The position numbers and the translations under genes were made by a program. This document shows, one piece after another, positions 25,417 through 35,227 of a stretch of DNA of 45,768 nucleotides (its first letter is position 1; every line of letters starts with the position of its first letter). The stretch spans positions 1 to 45,768 of the forward strand of contig NZ_CANLBK010000008.1 of assembly GCF_947488835.1 (NCBI RefSeq), read 5' to 3'. This DNA comes from an uncultured Marinobacter sp. (GTDB lineage: Bacteria > Pseudomonadota > Gammaproteobacteria > Pseudomonadales > Oleiphilaceae). The notes below the pieces were generated by a model. It did no database searches. It worked only from the letters and a program-made list of their open reading frames with translations, and was not told the origin of the DNA.

Positions 25417-26199
25417 GGGCTTTTTGCCGGTGGCAGATTTGCTGGTTGGGAGTTCGCCACTTTGTTTTGCAAGGCTTTCCCGCAGTTCCGCCACCTGCCT
25501 TTCCTGATCCTCAGCAAAGTGCAGGGACATCTCAAAACTCTGCCGGGTGAAATCCAGAACCTTGCGAAAGCCTTCATCCGAGAGCGTTCGGGCCGAATCG
25601 TGGCGGCGGAAGATATTGATAAACTCTCGCTCCCGCTCAAACTGCAAGGGTACTCGCGCAACACCCCAGTCATTCAGGATCTGCCAAACTTCCGGGTTGT
25701 AGTTCCGGGTGGTTCGCATAATAAACGGGATGGGATCATTCCGTGCAATGAGAGCGGTCAAGCGGAGTATGAGCTCAAAGGATAGGGTGGCTGTGCCGTT
25801 CTCGATGGCTTCAAGAACGGATTTATCACGAAGGTCGAGCGCTTCGCTCATTTCCGAAAGCGTCAGCCCGGCCACTTCCCGAATATCCTTGAGAGACTGC
25901 CCGGCTACCAGCATAGCTCTGAGCTGGTCCTGGGAGTTGATCAATGCCCGACCTACACGTAAAGACGTGTCCGTAGCACGAGCACCGAAGCGAAAGGCGG
26001 ATCCGGTGAGGCTGGCAAGGCGGTCGATAATGCCTTCAGGCGCTTTTTCCGAAGCCGACGGTGTCGGTTTGCGCAGCACATCCACTTCTTCCTGGGAGCG
26101 CATGGCGTGCAGCGCATCCAGAAGCAGGTCCTGCATGGCTCGCGCTTTGTTCTGACGTTCCTGGTCGTTGGCTACCGGTTTGTCAGCCTTCCGGCTCAT
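25405..26199 (-). CDS. Helix-turn-helix domain protein coupled to prc
   Basis: A 264-residue cytoplasmic protein. Residues ~105-150 ([34 protein letters not shown]) are an XRE-like helix-turn-helix. Before it is an unstructured, charged N-terminus; after it a helical region with [17 protein letters not shown] and [18 protein letters not shown], and a polar Lys-rich tail. Its ATG overlaps the prc stop codon (TAATG), so the two are co-translated. Target genes unknown. It overlaps the convergent mtnA by 12 bases. Confidence 0.75.
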   Translation of the reverse strand: MSRKADKPVANDQERQNKARAMQDLLLDALHAMRSQEEVDVLRKPTPSASEKAPEGIIDRLASLTGSAFRFGARATDTSLRVGRALINSQDQLRAMLVAGQSLKDIREVAGLTLSEMSEALDLRDKSVLEAIENGTATLSFELILRLTALIARNDPIPFIMRTTRNYNPEVWQILNDWGVARVPLQFEREREFINIFRRHDSARTLSDEGFRKVLDFTRQSFEMSLHFAEDQERQVAELRESLAKQSGELPTSKSATGKKPSGK

Positions 26200-28370
26200 T
26201 ACAGAGCTTCCGCCTGAGCTGCAAACTGCTGCGGGGTGAGGATGGAGGCCATGCGCTTATCCAGCTCCAGCATGTCTGCCATGATGTCACCGCCTTCGCG
26301 AATCACGAAGTCGAGCTCCTCATCGGTAGATCCAAGATCTGCTGCTTGCTGGTCTTGCCAATCTTCAAGCTCTTCCAGATTCTCAAAAGGCTCCTCGCCA
26401 CGCAGCTCCCTGCGGGCATTGGCAATGGACAACCGTGTACGTTCTATTTGTTCCTGTTGAATAGTGCGCTCGTCCAGATTGAGGCTCACTGTTTCCCTCT
26501 GGCGCTGCTCATTCAGGAAGTCAATCTCTTGCTGCAGGAGCCTGAAATCCGGGCTCGTGGCAAAACGATCGTCATGGCGCTTGCGAAGCTCTTCAATGAT
26601 GCCGCTGAAATCAAAGTAGCGGGTATGGGGAACTGCGTCGATTTGATCCCAGGGTAGGGCGTGATCCAGTGCGTCCTCACCAATTCGGGTTTTATCGATA
26701 CGGGAAGGAATCTCGATATCCGGAATCACACCTTTGTGCTGAGTTGAGCCGCCAGATACACGGTAAAATTTTGACTGGGTGATTTTCAACTGCCCGTGGT
26801 TAAGAGGGCGAACGGCTTGAACTGTGCCCTTACCAAAGGTTTGCGAACCGACTACCAAGCCGCGACCATAATCCTGAATCGCACCCGCAAAAATCTCGGA
26901 AGCCGATGCGCTCATGCGGTTGGTAAGCACTACCAAAGGCCCATCGTAAGCAACGGATGCATCGTCGTCGTTGAGAACCTGAACTTCGTTGCTGGAGTTG
27001 CGAATCTGCACGGTTGGGCCAGTGTCGATAAACAGGCCGACCAGATCATTGGCTTCGTGCAAGGCGCCGCCGCCATTGTTGCGCAAATCCATTACAAGAC
27101 CGTCTACTCCATCCTGTTGAAGCTCTGCAATTAGCTTCCGCACGTCACGTGTCGTGCTTTTGTAGTTGGGATCACCGGCCTGCATGGCACGGAAATCCGC
27201 ATAAAACGTCGGAATGGTAATCACGCCAACGGTGTATTTCTCGCCATTGCGGTCAAGCTCGATGGTGTCTTTGCTGGCGCTTTGTTCTTCCAGTTTTACT
27301 TCATCGCGGTTGATGGAGATGGACTTGGTCAGGGTTTCATCAGATGAACTGGCAGGAACGACTTCCAGCGTTACCACGGAATTGCGTGGGCCGCGGATGA
27401 GATCGACCACTTCATCCAGTCGCCATCCGATCACGTTAACTGGCTTTTCATCCTCTTGAGCAACCGAAACAATTCTGTCGGCGGGCTTGAGCTGTCCTTG
27501 CTTGGACGCAGGGCCACCAGGAACCAGCCTGACTACTTTCGTGTACTCGTTGTCCGCTTGCAGTACCGCACCGATACCTTCAAGGGAGAGGCTCATATTA
27601 ATGTTAAAGTTTTCAGAGGTGCGCGGCGAAAAATAAGAGGTGTGTGGGTCCCACATACCGGCAAAAGCATTCATATAAGCCTGGAACGCATCCTCGCTGC
27701 GGGCCTGGTAGGCGCGCTTAAGCTGGCCTTCGTAGCGTCGCTTGAGGGTATCGATAATATCAGCGTCGTCGGCACCGTTAAGGCGCTGAGCCAATACGGC
27801 GTTTTTGATGCGTTTAACCCAAAGTGCATCGAGAGCCTGCTGATCCGGCTCCCAATCGGCTTCTGAACGATCAAGAAGAATGGTTTCGTTAGTGGTGAAG
27901 TCCAGCTTTTCGATGCCCTCGTCGAGGGTTTTCAGCGCGAACTGGAGGCGCTCAATAATGCGCTGCTGAACCAGGTTGTAGATATCAAACCCCGGCTGTA
28001 GCTGACCGGTTTTGAGGGCAGAACCCAGTCGGTTTCTCACTTTGTTCATGGTCTGAATGTCGCCGGCTGTCAAATAGACTCGCTGGCCATCCAGATAATT
28101 CAGGTAGGCGTCAAACACATCGCCGGAGAGCTTGTCACTGATACCCAAGTCGCGGAAATGGGTGAATTGCAGCTGCCTGGCAATAAGAATGTTGGCTCGG
28201 GCCTGGTCAATCGTTGGCGCAACCGGTGAATAGACTTCCGGCTCGGCCGCTTTTGCCTGTACGCCAAAAGGTGCTGACAGCAGCAGGGCGACGGTAAGCG
28301 CTTTGCACACACCCATCCGGCCGGCTTTGAGCGGGGCGCGACGAACAGATGCTTTTTCCGCGATGGTCAT
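26199..28370 (-). CDS. prc: Tail-specific carboxy-terminal processing protease Prc/Tsp
   Basis: A 723-residue periplasmic S41 protease from ATG 28370; a TTG at 28454 would add 28 residues but has no better ribosome site. A signal peptide (MGVCKALTVALLLSAPFGVQAKA) follows a basic leader. A PDZ domain lies at ~260-340 (LSLEGIGAVLQ, RLVPGGPASKQGQL). The catalytic Ser489 is the middle Ser of SASAS, with Lys514 in TFGKGTVQ: the 25-residue spacing of E. coli Prc. A long C-terminal helical part (DUF3340-like) completes it. Prc trims periplasmic proteins and regulates peptidoglycan hydrolases via C-terminal cleavage. Confidence 0.95.
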   Translation of the reverse strand: MTIAEKASVRRAPLKAGRMGVCKALTVALLLSAPFGVQAKAAEPEVYSPVAPTIDQARANILIARQLQFTHFRDLGISDKLSGDVFDAYLNYLDGQRVYLTAGDIQTMNKVRNRLGSALKTGQLQPGFDIYNLVQQRIIERLQFALKTLDEGIEKLDFTTNETILLDRSEADWEPDQQALDALWVKRIKNAVLAQRLNGADDADIIDTLKRRYEGQLKRAYQARSEDAFQAYMNAFAGMWDPHTSYFSPRTSENFNINMSLSLEGIGAVLQADNEYTKVVRLVPGGPASKQGQLKPADRIVSVAQEDEKPVNVIGWRLDEVVDLIRGPRNSVVTLEVVPASSSDETLTKSISINRDEVKLEEQSASKDTIELDRNGEKYTVGVITIPTFYADFRAMQAGDPNYKSTTRDVRKLIAELQQDGVDGLVMDLRNNGGGALHEANDLVGLFIDTGPTVQIRNSSNEVQVLNDDDASVAYDGPLVVLTNRMSASASEIFAGAIQDYGRGLVVGSQTFGKGTVQAVRPLNHGQLKITQSKFYRVSGGSTQHKGVIPDIEIPSRIDKTRIGEDALDHALPWDQIDAVPHTRYFDFSGIIEELRKRHDDRFATSPDFRLLQQEIDFLNEQRQRETVSLNLDERTIQQEQIERTRLSIANARRELRGEEPFENLEELEDWQDQQAADLGSTDEELDFVIREGGDIMADMLELDKRMASILTPQQFAAQAEAL

Positions 28371-28655
28371 AGATTGATACCTGACGATGCTGGGTACCTG
28401 CCAGACAGTTCTGGAACCGGTTAACCCGTGGGCTGATAAATTTATTGTAGGCAAGGGCTACACCCGTTGCTATAGGTATGACGTATCGGTTCGTGACAAT
28501 CTGTCCATGACCCGGTGTTTTTCAGTCATAAAAAGATCAGGATTCAATAGGGTAGAGGAGGTTTACCGAGAATTGTAGCAACGGTGTGCTACACAGGATG
28601 CCGCTTGAACATGGGCACATCGAGAGAGTTGTATGGATTTTTTCAGGTAGAACGT

Positions 28656-28682
28656 GCGGCGGAGGACAGTGTCCTCCGCCGC
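28656..28682. terminator. 27-base GC-rich perfect hairpin after the FadJ-like gene
   Basis: GCGGCGGAGGACA and TGTCCTCCGCCGC flank a single central base, so the arms are perfect over 13 pairs. It is 10 bases beyond the stop codon of the beta-oxidation operon. It lacks a T-run on either strand, so it may slow polymerase or protect the mRNA 3' end rather than act as a classical terminator. The rest of 28371-28691 shows only the presumed prc promoter region and no convincing gene. Confidence 0.6.
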
Positions 28683-28691
28683 TCAGCACCT

Positions 28692-30842
28692 TCAGACGAA
28701 GGGCTTTTCCTGCTCTGCGTGCTCAAGCAGCAAGGTCGGCGGGGTAAAGCGCTCGCCGTAGGCTGCAGCCAGTTCTTTGGCTCTTTCTGTGAACGCTCTC
28801 ACACCATACTGGTTAATAAACTGTATGGCGCCGCCAGTCCAAGGTGCGTAGCCGATACCGAAGATACTGCCAATGTTGGCATCTTCCACGGTGCGCAGCA
28901 CGCCTTCTTCCAGGCAGCGAACGGTTTCAATGGCCTGAATGAACAGAATCCGGTCTTTCAGTTCCTGCAACTCGACCTTGCGGGCTTTTTCGCTGTCCAC
29001 ATAGAGGGTTTCAAGTTCTGGCCACAGGTACTTTTTGCCTTTGGCGGGGTACTCATAGAAACCGGCACCGGCAGCCTTGCCTGGGCGGCCATGGTCGTTA
29101 ACCATCTGGTCAATGATCGCTTCTGCAGGGTGGGGCTTCCATGTACCGCCGGCAGCTTCCGTATCCTTTTTACTCTGGCTGCGAACGAGGTGCATCAGAG
29201 TCATGCTGACTTCATCGGAAATGGTCAGTGGGCCGACAGGCATGCCTGCCAGCAACCCGGCATTCTCGATGCTTGAGGGGTGAATACCTTCGCCCAGCAT
29301 GGAGATCCCTTCGTTAACAAAAGTGCCGAAAACGCGGGATGTGAAAAAGCCACGGCTGTCGTTCACAACTACCGGGGTCTTGCCAATTTGCTGAACGTAG
29401 TCGAACGCTCTTGCCAGTGTCTCGTCTGACGTCTTCTCACCAACAATGATTTCTACCAGCAGCATTTTGTCTACAGGAGAGAAAAAGTGCAGCCCGATGA
29501 AGTTTTCCGGCTTGGCAGACGCTTCGGCTAGCTGGGTAATGGGAATTGTGGAAGTGTTGGACGCAAAAATGCCATTGCTGACAAGCGTCGGCTCGGCCTC
29601 GGCGGTAACCTTGGCTTTCAGGTCGCTGTCTTCAAACACGGCTTCGATCACCATGTCGCAGCCTTCCAGGTCGCTGGCGGAGTCGGTGGCCTTGATGCGG
29701 CCCAGAATTTCCGCTTTTTTCTCTTCGGTCATGCGGCCGCGGCTAACCTGTTTTGCCAGCAGGTTTTCGGAGTAGCTTTTGCCTTTTTCAGCGCCTTCAA
29801 CAGTGACGTCTTTCAGCACCACCTCTATACCGCGGATAGCGGTGGAGTAAGCGATGCCAGCGCCCATCATTCCTGCGCCCAGTACACCTACCTTTTTAAA
29901 GGTTTCTTTTTCTACGCCGTCAGGGCGGCTTCCGCCCGAATTAATATCGTTCAGCTGGAACCAGAAAGTGCCCGTCATGTTCTTGGCAACCTGGCCAATC
30001 ACCAGTTCGGCAAAATAGCGGGTTTCAATCAGGCTGCCGCTATCGAAGTCTACCTGGGCACCTTCAACCGCTGCAGCCAGAATGCACTCTGGCGCCGGGT
30101 AGCAGCCTTTGGTCTTCTGCTTCAGCATGGCAGGGACAATTGGCAGCTTCTGTGCCATCGCAGGATGGTGCGGTGCGCCACCTGGCATCTTGTAGCCTTT
30201 CTGGTCCCAGGGCTGTTGGCACTTGGGGTTGGCATCGATAAACGCACGAGCCTTGGCCATCATGTCTTCAGGGGAATCTGCAAGCTCGTCGATAATGCCG
30301 GCTTTCAGGGCGGCAGAAGGGCGCAGCTTCTTGCCTTCCATCAGCAGCGGGAATGCCGCTTCAAGGCCAATCATTCGGGGCAGGCGTTGAGTGCCACCGC
30401 CGCCTGGAAGCAGGCCAAGTGTGACCTCTGGAAGACCCAGTTGAATGCTGTTGTTGTTCAGTACGATTCGGTGGTGGCAAGCCAGAGCAATTTCGAATCC
30501 ACCTCCCAGCGCAGCACCGTTGATTGCGGCAACGACAGGCTTACCACAGGTTTCCAGCGCACGCATCTGGGCCTTCATGCCGTTGACCATGTCTTCAAAA
30601 GCCTGAGCATCGTCACGGGTAACTTTGTGGATTTCGTTCAGATCGCCACCAGCGAAAAAGGTCTTCTTGGCAGAGGCGATGATTATGCCACGAATGTTTT
30701 CCAGGTCGCCTTGGACCTTGGAGACTGTTTCGTCGAGGGCGTCACGGAACGCCATGTTCATGGTGTTTGCAGACTGGCCGAGCATATCGATGGTGAGGGT
30801 CAGAATCTGATCTGAACCCAGTTCATAACGGATGGCACTCAT
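28692..30842 (-). CDS. Multifunctional enoyl-CoA hydratase / 3-hydroxyacyl-CoA dehydrogenase (FadJ/FadB-like)
   Basis: A 716-residue beta-oxidation protein; AAGGAG precedes ATG. The N-terminal crotonase domain (~1-190) shows the oxyanion segment GGGFEIALACHHR and GLPEVTLGLLPGGGGTQRLPR with the catalytic Glu. The central NAD domain begins VGVLGAGMMGAGIAYSTAIRG (near 320), followed by NFIGLHFFSP with the catalytic His. Two C-terminal 3HCDH domains complete it, the first with NDSRGFFTSRVFG. It lies 32 bases after the thiolase gene on the same strand; together they form the two-subunit trifunctional complex used to break down fatty acids. Confidence 0.93.
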   Translation of the reverse strand: MSAIRYELGSDQILTLTIDMLGQSANTMNMAFRDALDETVSKVQGDLENIRGIIIASAKKTFFAGGDLNEIHKVTRDDAQAFEDMVNGMKAQMRALETCGKPVVAAINGAALGGGFEIALACHHRIVLNNNSIQLGLPEVTLGLLPGGGGTQRLPRMIGLEAAFPLLMEGKKLRPSAALKAGIIDELADSPEDMMAKARAFIDANPKCQQPWDQKGYKMPGGAPHHPAMAQKLPIVPAMLKQKTKGCYPAPECILAAAVEGAQVDFDSGSLIETRYFAELVIGQVAKNMTGTFWFQLNDINSGGSRPDGVEKETFKKVGVLGAGMMGAGIAYSTAIRGIEVVLKDVTVEGAEKGKSYSENLLAKQVSRGRMTEEKKAEILGRIKATDSASDLEGCDMVIEAVFEDSDLKAKVTAEAEPTLVSNGIFASNTSTIPITQLAEASAKPENFIGLHFFSPVDKMLLVEIIVGEKTSDETLARAFDYVQQIGKTPVVVNDSRGFFTSRVFGTFVNEGISMLGEGIHPSSIENAGLLAGMPVGPLTISDEVSMTLMHLVRSQSKKDTEAAGGTWKPHPAEAIIDQMVNDHGRPGKAAGAGFYEYPAKGKKYLWPELETLYVDSEKARKVELQELKDRILFIQAIETVRCLEEGVLRTVEDANIGSIFGIGYAPWTGGAIQFINQYGVRAFTERAKELAAAYGERFTPPTLLLEHAEQEKPFV

Positions 30843-30874
30843 AATCGGTTCTCCTTACAGAAAAAGTGTGGGGT

Positions 30875-32083
30875 TCAGACCCGCTCAATGATGGTGGCTA
30901 TGCCCATGCCGCCGCCGACGCACAGCGTCGCCAGACCAAAGCGCAACTCACGGCGCTCCAACTCGTCCAGCAGAGTGCCCACAATCATTGCGCCGGTAGC
31001 GCCGAGAGGGTGGCCCATGGCGATTGCGCCGCCGTTAACGTTCACTTTTTCATCGGGAACCGAGAGTTCCTTCTGGAAGCGCATTACCACAGAGGCAAAG
31101 GCTTCGTTTACTTCAAACAGGTCAATCTGATCCACGGTCATGCCGGCTTTTTCCAGCGCTTTGAGCGCAGCGGGGGCTGGGCCTGTCAACATGATGGTCG
31201 GGTCTGTACTGGTGACCGCAGTGGCTACGATGCGAGCACGGGGCTTGAGCCCCATTTCCTTACCCTTTGCTTCACTGCCAATCAGAATGCCGGTTGCACC
31301 GTCTACCATGCCAGAAGAGTTACCGGCGTGATGCACGTGATTGATTGTTTCCACGTAGTGATACTTTTCACGAGCCACGCTGTTAAAGCCCATTTCTCCC
31401 ATCATCTGGAAAGAAGGTCTGAGGCCAGACAAAGACTCAACGGTTGTGTCACCGCGCACATGCTCGTCGCGATCCAGAATTACGACGCCATTTTGATCGG
31501 TAACAGGAATAATTGACTTGGCGAAGTACCCGTTCTTCCAGGCGTTCGCTGCTTTTTGCTGCGATTTGACGGCGAAACCGTCCACATCTTCACGGCTGAA
31601 GCCATCCAGCGTGGCAATAAGATCGGCACCGATGCCCTGCGGCATGAAGCCGGTATGCATGTTGGTGTGTGGGTCCATGGCCCAGGCACCACCATCAGAA
31701 CCCATAGGGATGCGGGACATAGACTCCACGCCACCAGCAACAACCAGGTCTTCCCAGCCGGAACGGATTTTCATGGCTGCCAGATTAACGGCTTCAAGGC
31801 CAGATGCGCAGAACCGGTTGAGGGTAACGCCGGCGACTTTCTCGTCCCAATCAGCTGCGAGTGCGGCTGTCTTGGCGATGTCTGCACCTTGGTCACCAAC
31901 GGCGGTAACACAGCCGAGAACAATATCGTCTACCTGAGAGGTATCCAGGTTGTTCCGCTCCTGCAGCGCGTTTAGCACAGTGGTTAACAAAGTAATGGGT
32001 TTTACACTGTGCAGTGATCCGTCTTTCTTGCCACGCCCTCTGGGAGTGCGGACCGCATCGAAGATATACGCCTCGGTGGTCAT
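30875..32083 (-). CDS. Acetyl-CoA C-acyltransferase (thiolase)
   Basis: A 402-residue thiolase. Nucleophile C92 is in [27 protein letters not shown] carries the catalytic His, and [11 protein letters not shown] the second Cys. AGAGGAC lies in front of the ATG. It is the first gene of the operon with the FadJ-like dehydrogenase, so it most likely performs thiolytic cleavage of 3-ketoacyl-CoA (FadI/FadA-like) rather than a biosynthetic role. Confidence 0.93.
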   Translation of the reverse strand: MTTEAYIFDAVRTPRGRGKKDGSLHSVKPITLLTTVLNALQERNNLDTSQVDDIVLGCVTAVGDQGADIAKTAALAADWDEKVAGVTLNRFCASGLEAVNLAAMKIRSGWEDLVVAGGVESMSRIPMGSDGGAWAMDPHTNMHTGFMPQGIGADLIATLDGFSREDVDGFAVKSQQKAANAWKNGYFAKSIIPVTDQNGVVILDRDEHVRGDTTVESLSGLRPSFQMMGEMGFNSVAREKYHYVETINHVHHAGNSSGMVDGATGILIGSEAKGKEMGLKPRARIVATAVTSTDPTIMLTGPAPAALKALEKAGMTVDQIDLFEVNEAFASVVMRFQKELSVPDEKVNVNGGAIAMGHPLGATGAMIVGTLLDELERRELRFGLATLCVGGGMGIATIIERV

Positions 32084-32173
32084 TGCTTGTCCTCTGGTGT
32101 TTATTGCTTGGGGATTTAGTGTCGAGAAACGTCACCATAGCCCTTTGATAGCCATGTGGGTAATGACGCCACC

Positions 32174-32190
32174 TGCCAATCGGGTTGGCA
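32174..32190. promoter_or_regulatory. Palindrome upstream of the beta-oxidation operon
   Basis: TGCCAA-TCGGG-TTGGCA, perfect 6-base arms with a five-base spacer, lies 91 bases before the thiolase start and 104 before the ComFB-like start. The T-N(n)-A form resembles LysR-type or TetR-type sites. Candidate operator for the fatty-acid operon; not matched to a known regulator. Confidence 0.4.
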
Positions 32191-32293
32191 AAATTGCTCA
32201 GAGGTAGTGACAGGCGAGCCTGCGACTTCTATGTTTAGGGTTGGGTGAGAGGTTTTGCGGATGCCCAAAAATGGGTTTAAGAGGTGCGGTGCC

Positions 32294-32557
32294 ATGTCTT
32301 TCAGTAATGCTATCGACAATTTTTACGAACGTTTGGTGATGGATGCTATAGAGGCGACGAGAGAGCCGGGAGATACTGCGGATTTTTTAACCGACGTTAT
32401 GTGTGTGGCCTTGAACCGGCTGCCTTCCCGGTACTACCGGCACACCATCGACATGATGTTCTACTTGGCGGACGAAGAGCTCAGAGGTATGAAAGACAAC
32501 TCCCTGGCAGCCGTCAAGAATGCCAGGGAGTTTGTAAGGGAACACCAGCGGGAGTGA
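32294..32557 (+). CDS. ComFB-like protein
   Basis: An 87-residue protein starting MSFSNAIDNFYERLV behind GAGGTG; upstream in-frame ATGs at 32255 and 32261 are less well supported. The segment TADFLTDVMCVALNRLPSRYYRH matches the late-competence ComFB family (xxxDVxAxALNxLPPxY). Recent work on cyanobacterial ComFB proteins described cyclic-dinucleotide binding; whether this one binds any is unknown. All-helical and soluble, monocistronic, divergent from thiolase. Confidence 0.8.
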   Translation: MSFSNAIDNFYERLVMDAIEATREPGDTADFLTDVMCVALNRLPSRYYRHTIDMMFYLADEELRGMKDNSLAAVKNAREFVREHQRE

Positions 32558-32569
32558 GGCTCTTGACGT

Positions 32570-35029
32570 TTAGCCTGCAATCAGGCTATCCAGAGCTCTG
32601 TTCAAACGGTTTGCCAACGACGGATCGGCCCCTTCGTTAGACGCCTTGAGGCACCACCCTGCTACAAGGCCTTCGATGCTCTGCAAAGCATTGTCCGTTT
32701 TGTCCGTGGAGCCCATACCTTCAGCCAGCCGTTGAACCTGTATTGCCATGCGTTTTGGTTGTTCAGCGTCAGGAGAGGGTATACCGGCAAGAATCTCTGC
32801 GCGAATGACGATTTCCTGGTCGTCCAATTCGCCCACATTTCCAGCAAGGGCTGCCCACTTATCTGGCAAAATACCCGGAGCTAGATCGCCCTCGGCGCGC
32901 GCGAGCACAAGTGCCTGCCATTCGGCGATGCCCGCTTTGAGTTTCTGTGCTGCAACCGCTTGGCTCAATCGCTGCTTTTCTTGCTGAACTTGCTCCCTTA
33001 CTGCTGCTGATGTCTGAGCAACGTCAATGCCTCGTATGTCAGTAATGGCTTTTGTTAGCGACTGCTCATCTTGATCGGAACCGACACTCGCAACCTGTTG
33101 CAGCAAGGTTTCTGCTGCTGAATCGGCTTCTTTTGCCGCGTGCTCTTGTTCCGTACGCTGAGCTTCCCGGCGAGCAAAGATTTCATCGCAGGCCTTACGG
33201 AATGCCTGCCACAATTTGCGATCTTCACGGTGACGGGTAATACCAACCGCCTTCCAGTCTGATTGCAGAGCTTTTGCCTTATTCATGGCTTCCTGCAGGG
33301 GTTCGTGAGCTGTCAAAGCCTGCGCCTGCTCAACAATTGCGAGCTTCAGAGCTTCATTCTTTTGACGCTCTTGCTCAATGGGCGCTTCAAGCTTTTTCAG
33401 TAAATCATCGAACTGTTTCTGCACCTGCCGGTTATCCCGGAATTCCACAGGCCAGGCAGATTTCCATTCCTGGCGGGCTGTTTGAAGAATATGTTCGACA
33501 GCTTTCCAGTCGATGCTGCTCCAGTCTGCGCCGTTAACAAAAAGCTCCAGCTCGGCGCAGATCGTTTTGCGCTTATCCAGGTTGGCCTGCTTCAGGCCCG
33601 ACTTGGCTTTGAAGTAGGCTTTGCAGGGCTCATAGGCTTTGTCGGAGGCCTGTTTGAAGCGAGACCACAAAATTCGGTCTGATGAGCCACCCAGTTCCCG
33701 CCATTCCTTTTGCAGGTCTTTTATGCGCTCGGATTTAGCTTCTGGTTCCATGGACTGTTCGGCGAGATATTCCATTTGCTCACAAAGCGCAATTTGTTTG
33801 GGTTCAGTGGCAAACCCTTGCCAGTCGGTTAGTTCCCTGAGCTGGCCGGTAAGCAGTTGTATACGGGCTTGAAAACCCTTGCTGTTGCGATGGTCGAGGG
33901 ATTTCAAATGTTGCTGGGCGGTTTTCAGGAGTTCACGGGAGCTCTTGAGTCGTTTGTCTTCCAGGGCTTCTTCCAGTTGATCCAGCGTGGCTTTCAGGTT
34001 TTCTGACGACGCCTGTTGCTGCTTGTGGTTCTCGGTGGCTTTTGCAGGTGCTTTGGGCTTGCCAGCTAGTTTAATTGCAGGTTCCAGTGTGTCTGGAGCC
34101 GGAAAACCTTCCGGCCAATTAATCTCAACCAACAGATCTGAGGCACGCTTCTGGTCTTCAGGGGTTGCGTCCTGAATCATGATCTCCGCGATGGCGAGCA
34201 GTGATTCTTTTGCCTGGGTGATTTGGCGGATGGCGTTGGTGTAATTGCGAAGCGCCATCATCGAAGTTTCATAGGACTTCTGTTGTTGCTTATCAACGTG
34301 AGTCTCGCGGGTCGCTTCCAGCCAACGGTTCTCCTGCGTCTTCTGAAGTGCGTCCAGTGAGGCAAGTGACGCGAGAGTGTCTGTGGGTTGCTGCCGGAGA
34401 TCGTTCAGGGTTTGCGAAATCAGTTCCAGGGTTTCCTCTCGCTGAAGCCGCTGTTCAATTTCCAGCTTTTCAGCATCCTGCACTGCTTTCACCTCGGCGA
34501 GCCGCTCTCTGCAACGATGCACTGATTTAAGGAACGCACTCAGTTGGTCTGGCGTCGCGCTGGCTTCTACTTTAGCCCATTGGTTGAGAAGTGTGTCCAG
34601 ACGGGCCTCAAACAGGCTGGTGTCGTCACTTTTCGCCTGGTCGTGTGCATTACGGATCAGTGTAGTGATAGTGTCTGAAACGGCATCTTTAATGGCCTGC
34701 TCTTCCCGGATAGACTGCAGCTTTTGCCGCACTAGCTGGTACACGCCCTTGTCGCGACTTTTAGCCTGTTTTTGTACCCGCTGCAGGAGATCGCCATCCT
34801 GCACCAGGTCGGCGGCTCGAAGCCGGATGTCTGCTGTTGAGCCCTCAATGGCAAGGTTTGCCGCAATTTCCTGGCTTGGGGTGCCCTGCAACATTCGAAG
34901 CTGCTCTTCCCTTAACTCGGCGCGTTTGTCCTCAACTGGCTCTGCCGGAGGTTGGGGGCGATCTGGCGCTTTGCGACCTGATGGGGCGGGTTTGCGGGAT
35001 TTAAACAGTTTCTGGAGGAATGCAGCCAT
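32570..35029 (-). CDS. DUF349 domain protein, long coiled-coil
   Basis: An 819-residue protein from ATG 35029 (AAGGAT upstream); the frame is open to 35086 but lacks a better start. It consists almost wholly of long charged helices, with several DUF349 repeats recognisable by LQKEWRELG, LWSRFKQASDKAYEPC, WKSAWPVE and DRKLWQAFRKACDEIF. No membrane segment. DUF349 proteins occur widely in gammaproteobacteria; function is unclear. Divergent from recX. Confidence 0.85.
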   Translation of the reverse strand: MAAFLQKLFKSRKPAPSGRKAPDRPQPPAEPVEDKRAELREEQLRMLQGTPSQEIAANLAIEGSTADIRLRAADLVQDGDLLQRVQKQAKSRDKGVYQLVRQKLQSIREEQAIKDAVSDTITTLIRNAHDQAKSDDTSLFEARLDTLLNQWAKVEASATPDQLSAFLKSVHRCRERLAEVKAVQDAEKLEIEQRLQREETLELISQTLNDLRQQPTDTLASLASLDALQKTQENRWLEATRETHVDKQQQKSYETSMMALRNYTNAIRQITQAKESLLAIAEIMIQDATPEDQKRASDLLVEINWPEGFPAPDTLEPAIKLAGKPKAPAKATENHKQQQASSENLKATLDQLEEALEDKRLKSSRELLKTAQQHLKSLDHRNSKGFQARIQLLTGQLRELTDWQGFATEPKQIALCEQMEYLAEQSMEPEAKSERIKDLQKEWRELGGSSDRILWSRFKQASDKAYEPCKAYFKAKSGLKQANLDKRKTICAELELFVNGADWSSIDWKAVEHILQTARQEWKSAWPVEFRDNRQVQKQFDDLLKKLEAPIEQERQKNEALKLAIVEQAQALTAHEPLQEAMNKAKALQSDWKAVGITRHREDRKLWQAFRKACDEIFARREAQRTEQEHAAKEADSAAETLLQQVASVGSDQDEQSLTKAITDIRGIDVAQTSAAVREQVQQEKQRLSQAVAAQKLKAGIAEWQALVLARAEGDLAPGILPDKWAALAGNVGELDDQEIVIRAEILAGIPSPDAEQPKRMAIQVQRLAEGMGSTDKTDNALQSIEGLVAGWCLKASNEGADPSLANRLNRALDSLIAG

Positions 35030-35093
35030 GACGTTATCCTTAGGGATTGAAACCAGTCTGCGGTGTCGGTCAAAGTAAGCCGGCACCGGCCAT

Positions 35094-35124
35094 CGGCACT
35101 CGGATATTCAGGCTCAGAGTGCCG
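35094..35124. repeat. Inverted repeat between the DUF349 gene and recX
   Basis: CGGCACTC (35094-35101) and GAGTGCCG (35117-35124), perfect 8-base arms around 15 bases. It is 65 bases before the DUF349 start codon, probably in its leader, and 104 before recX. Could be an mRNA hairpin or a protein site. Confidence 0.35.
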
Positions 35125-35227
35125 GACACGTTTGTCGCAGGTTCAGGTAGTGACGGTCAAAACCTGCGTCGACATTATAAAATCGGGGCTAGTCTAGCGT
35201 TTTGTGAACGTTTGCGGGAAGGGCTGA

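Noticed and set aside
28387..28578. 63-codon plus-strand frame between prc and the FadJ-like gene
   Set aside because: No convincing ribosome site or motif; lies in the prc upstream region.
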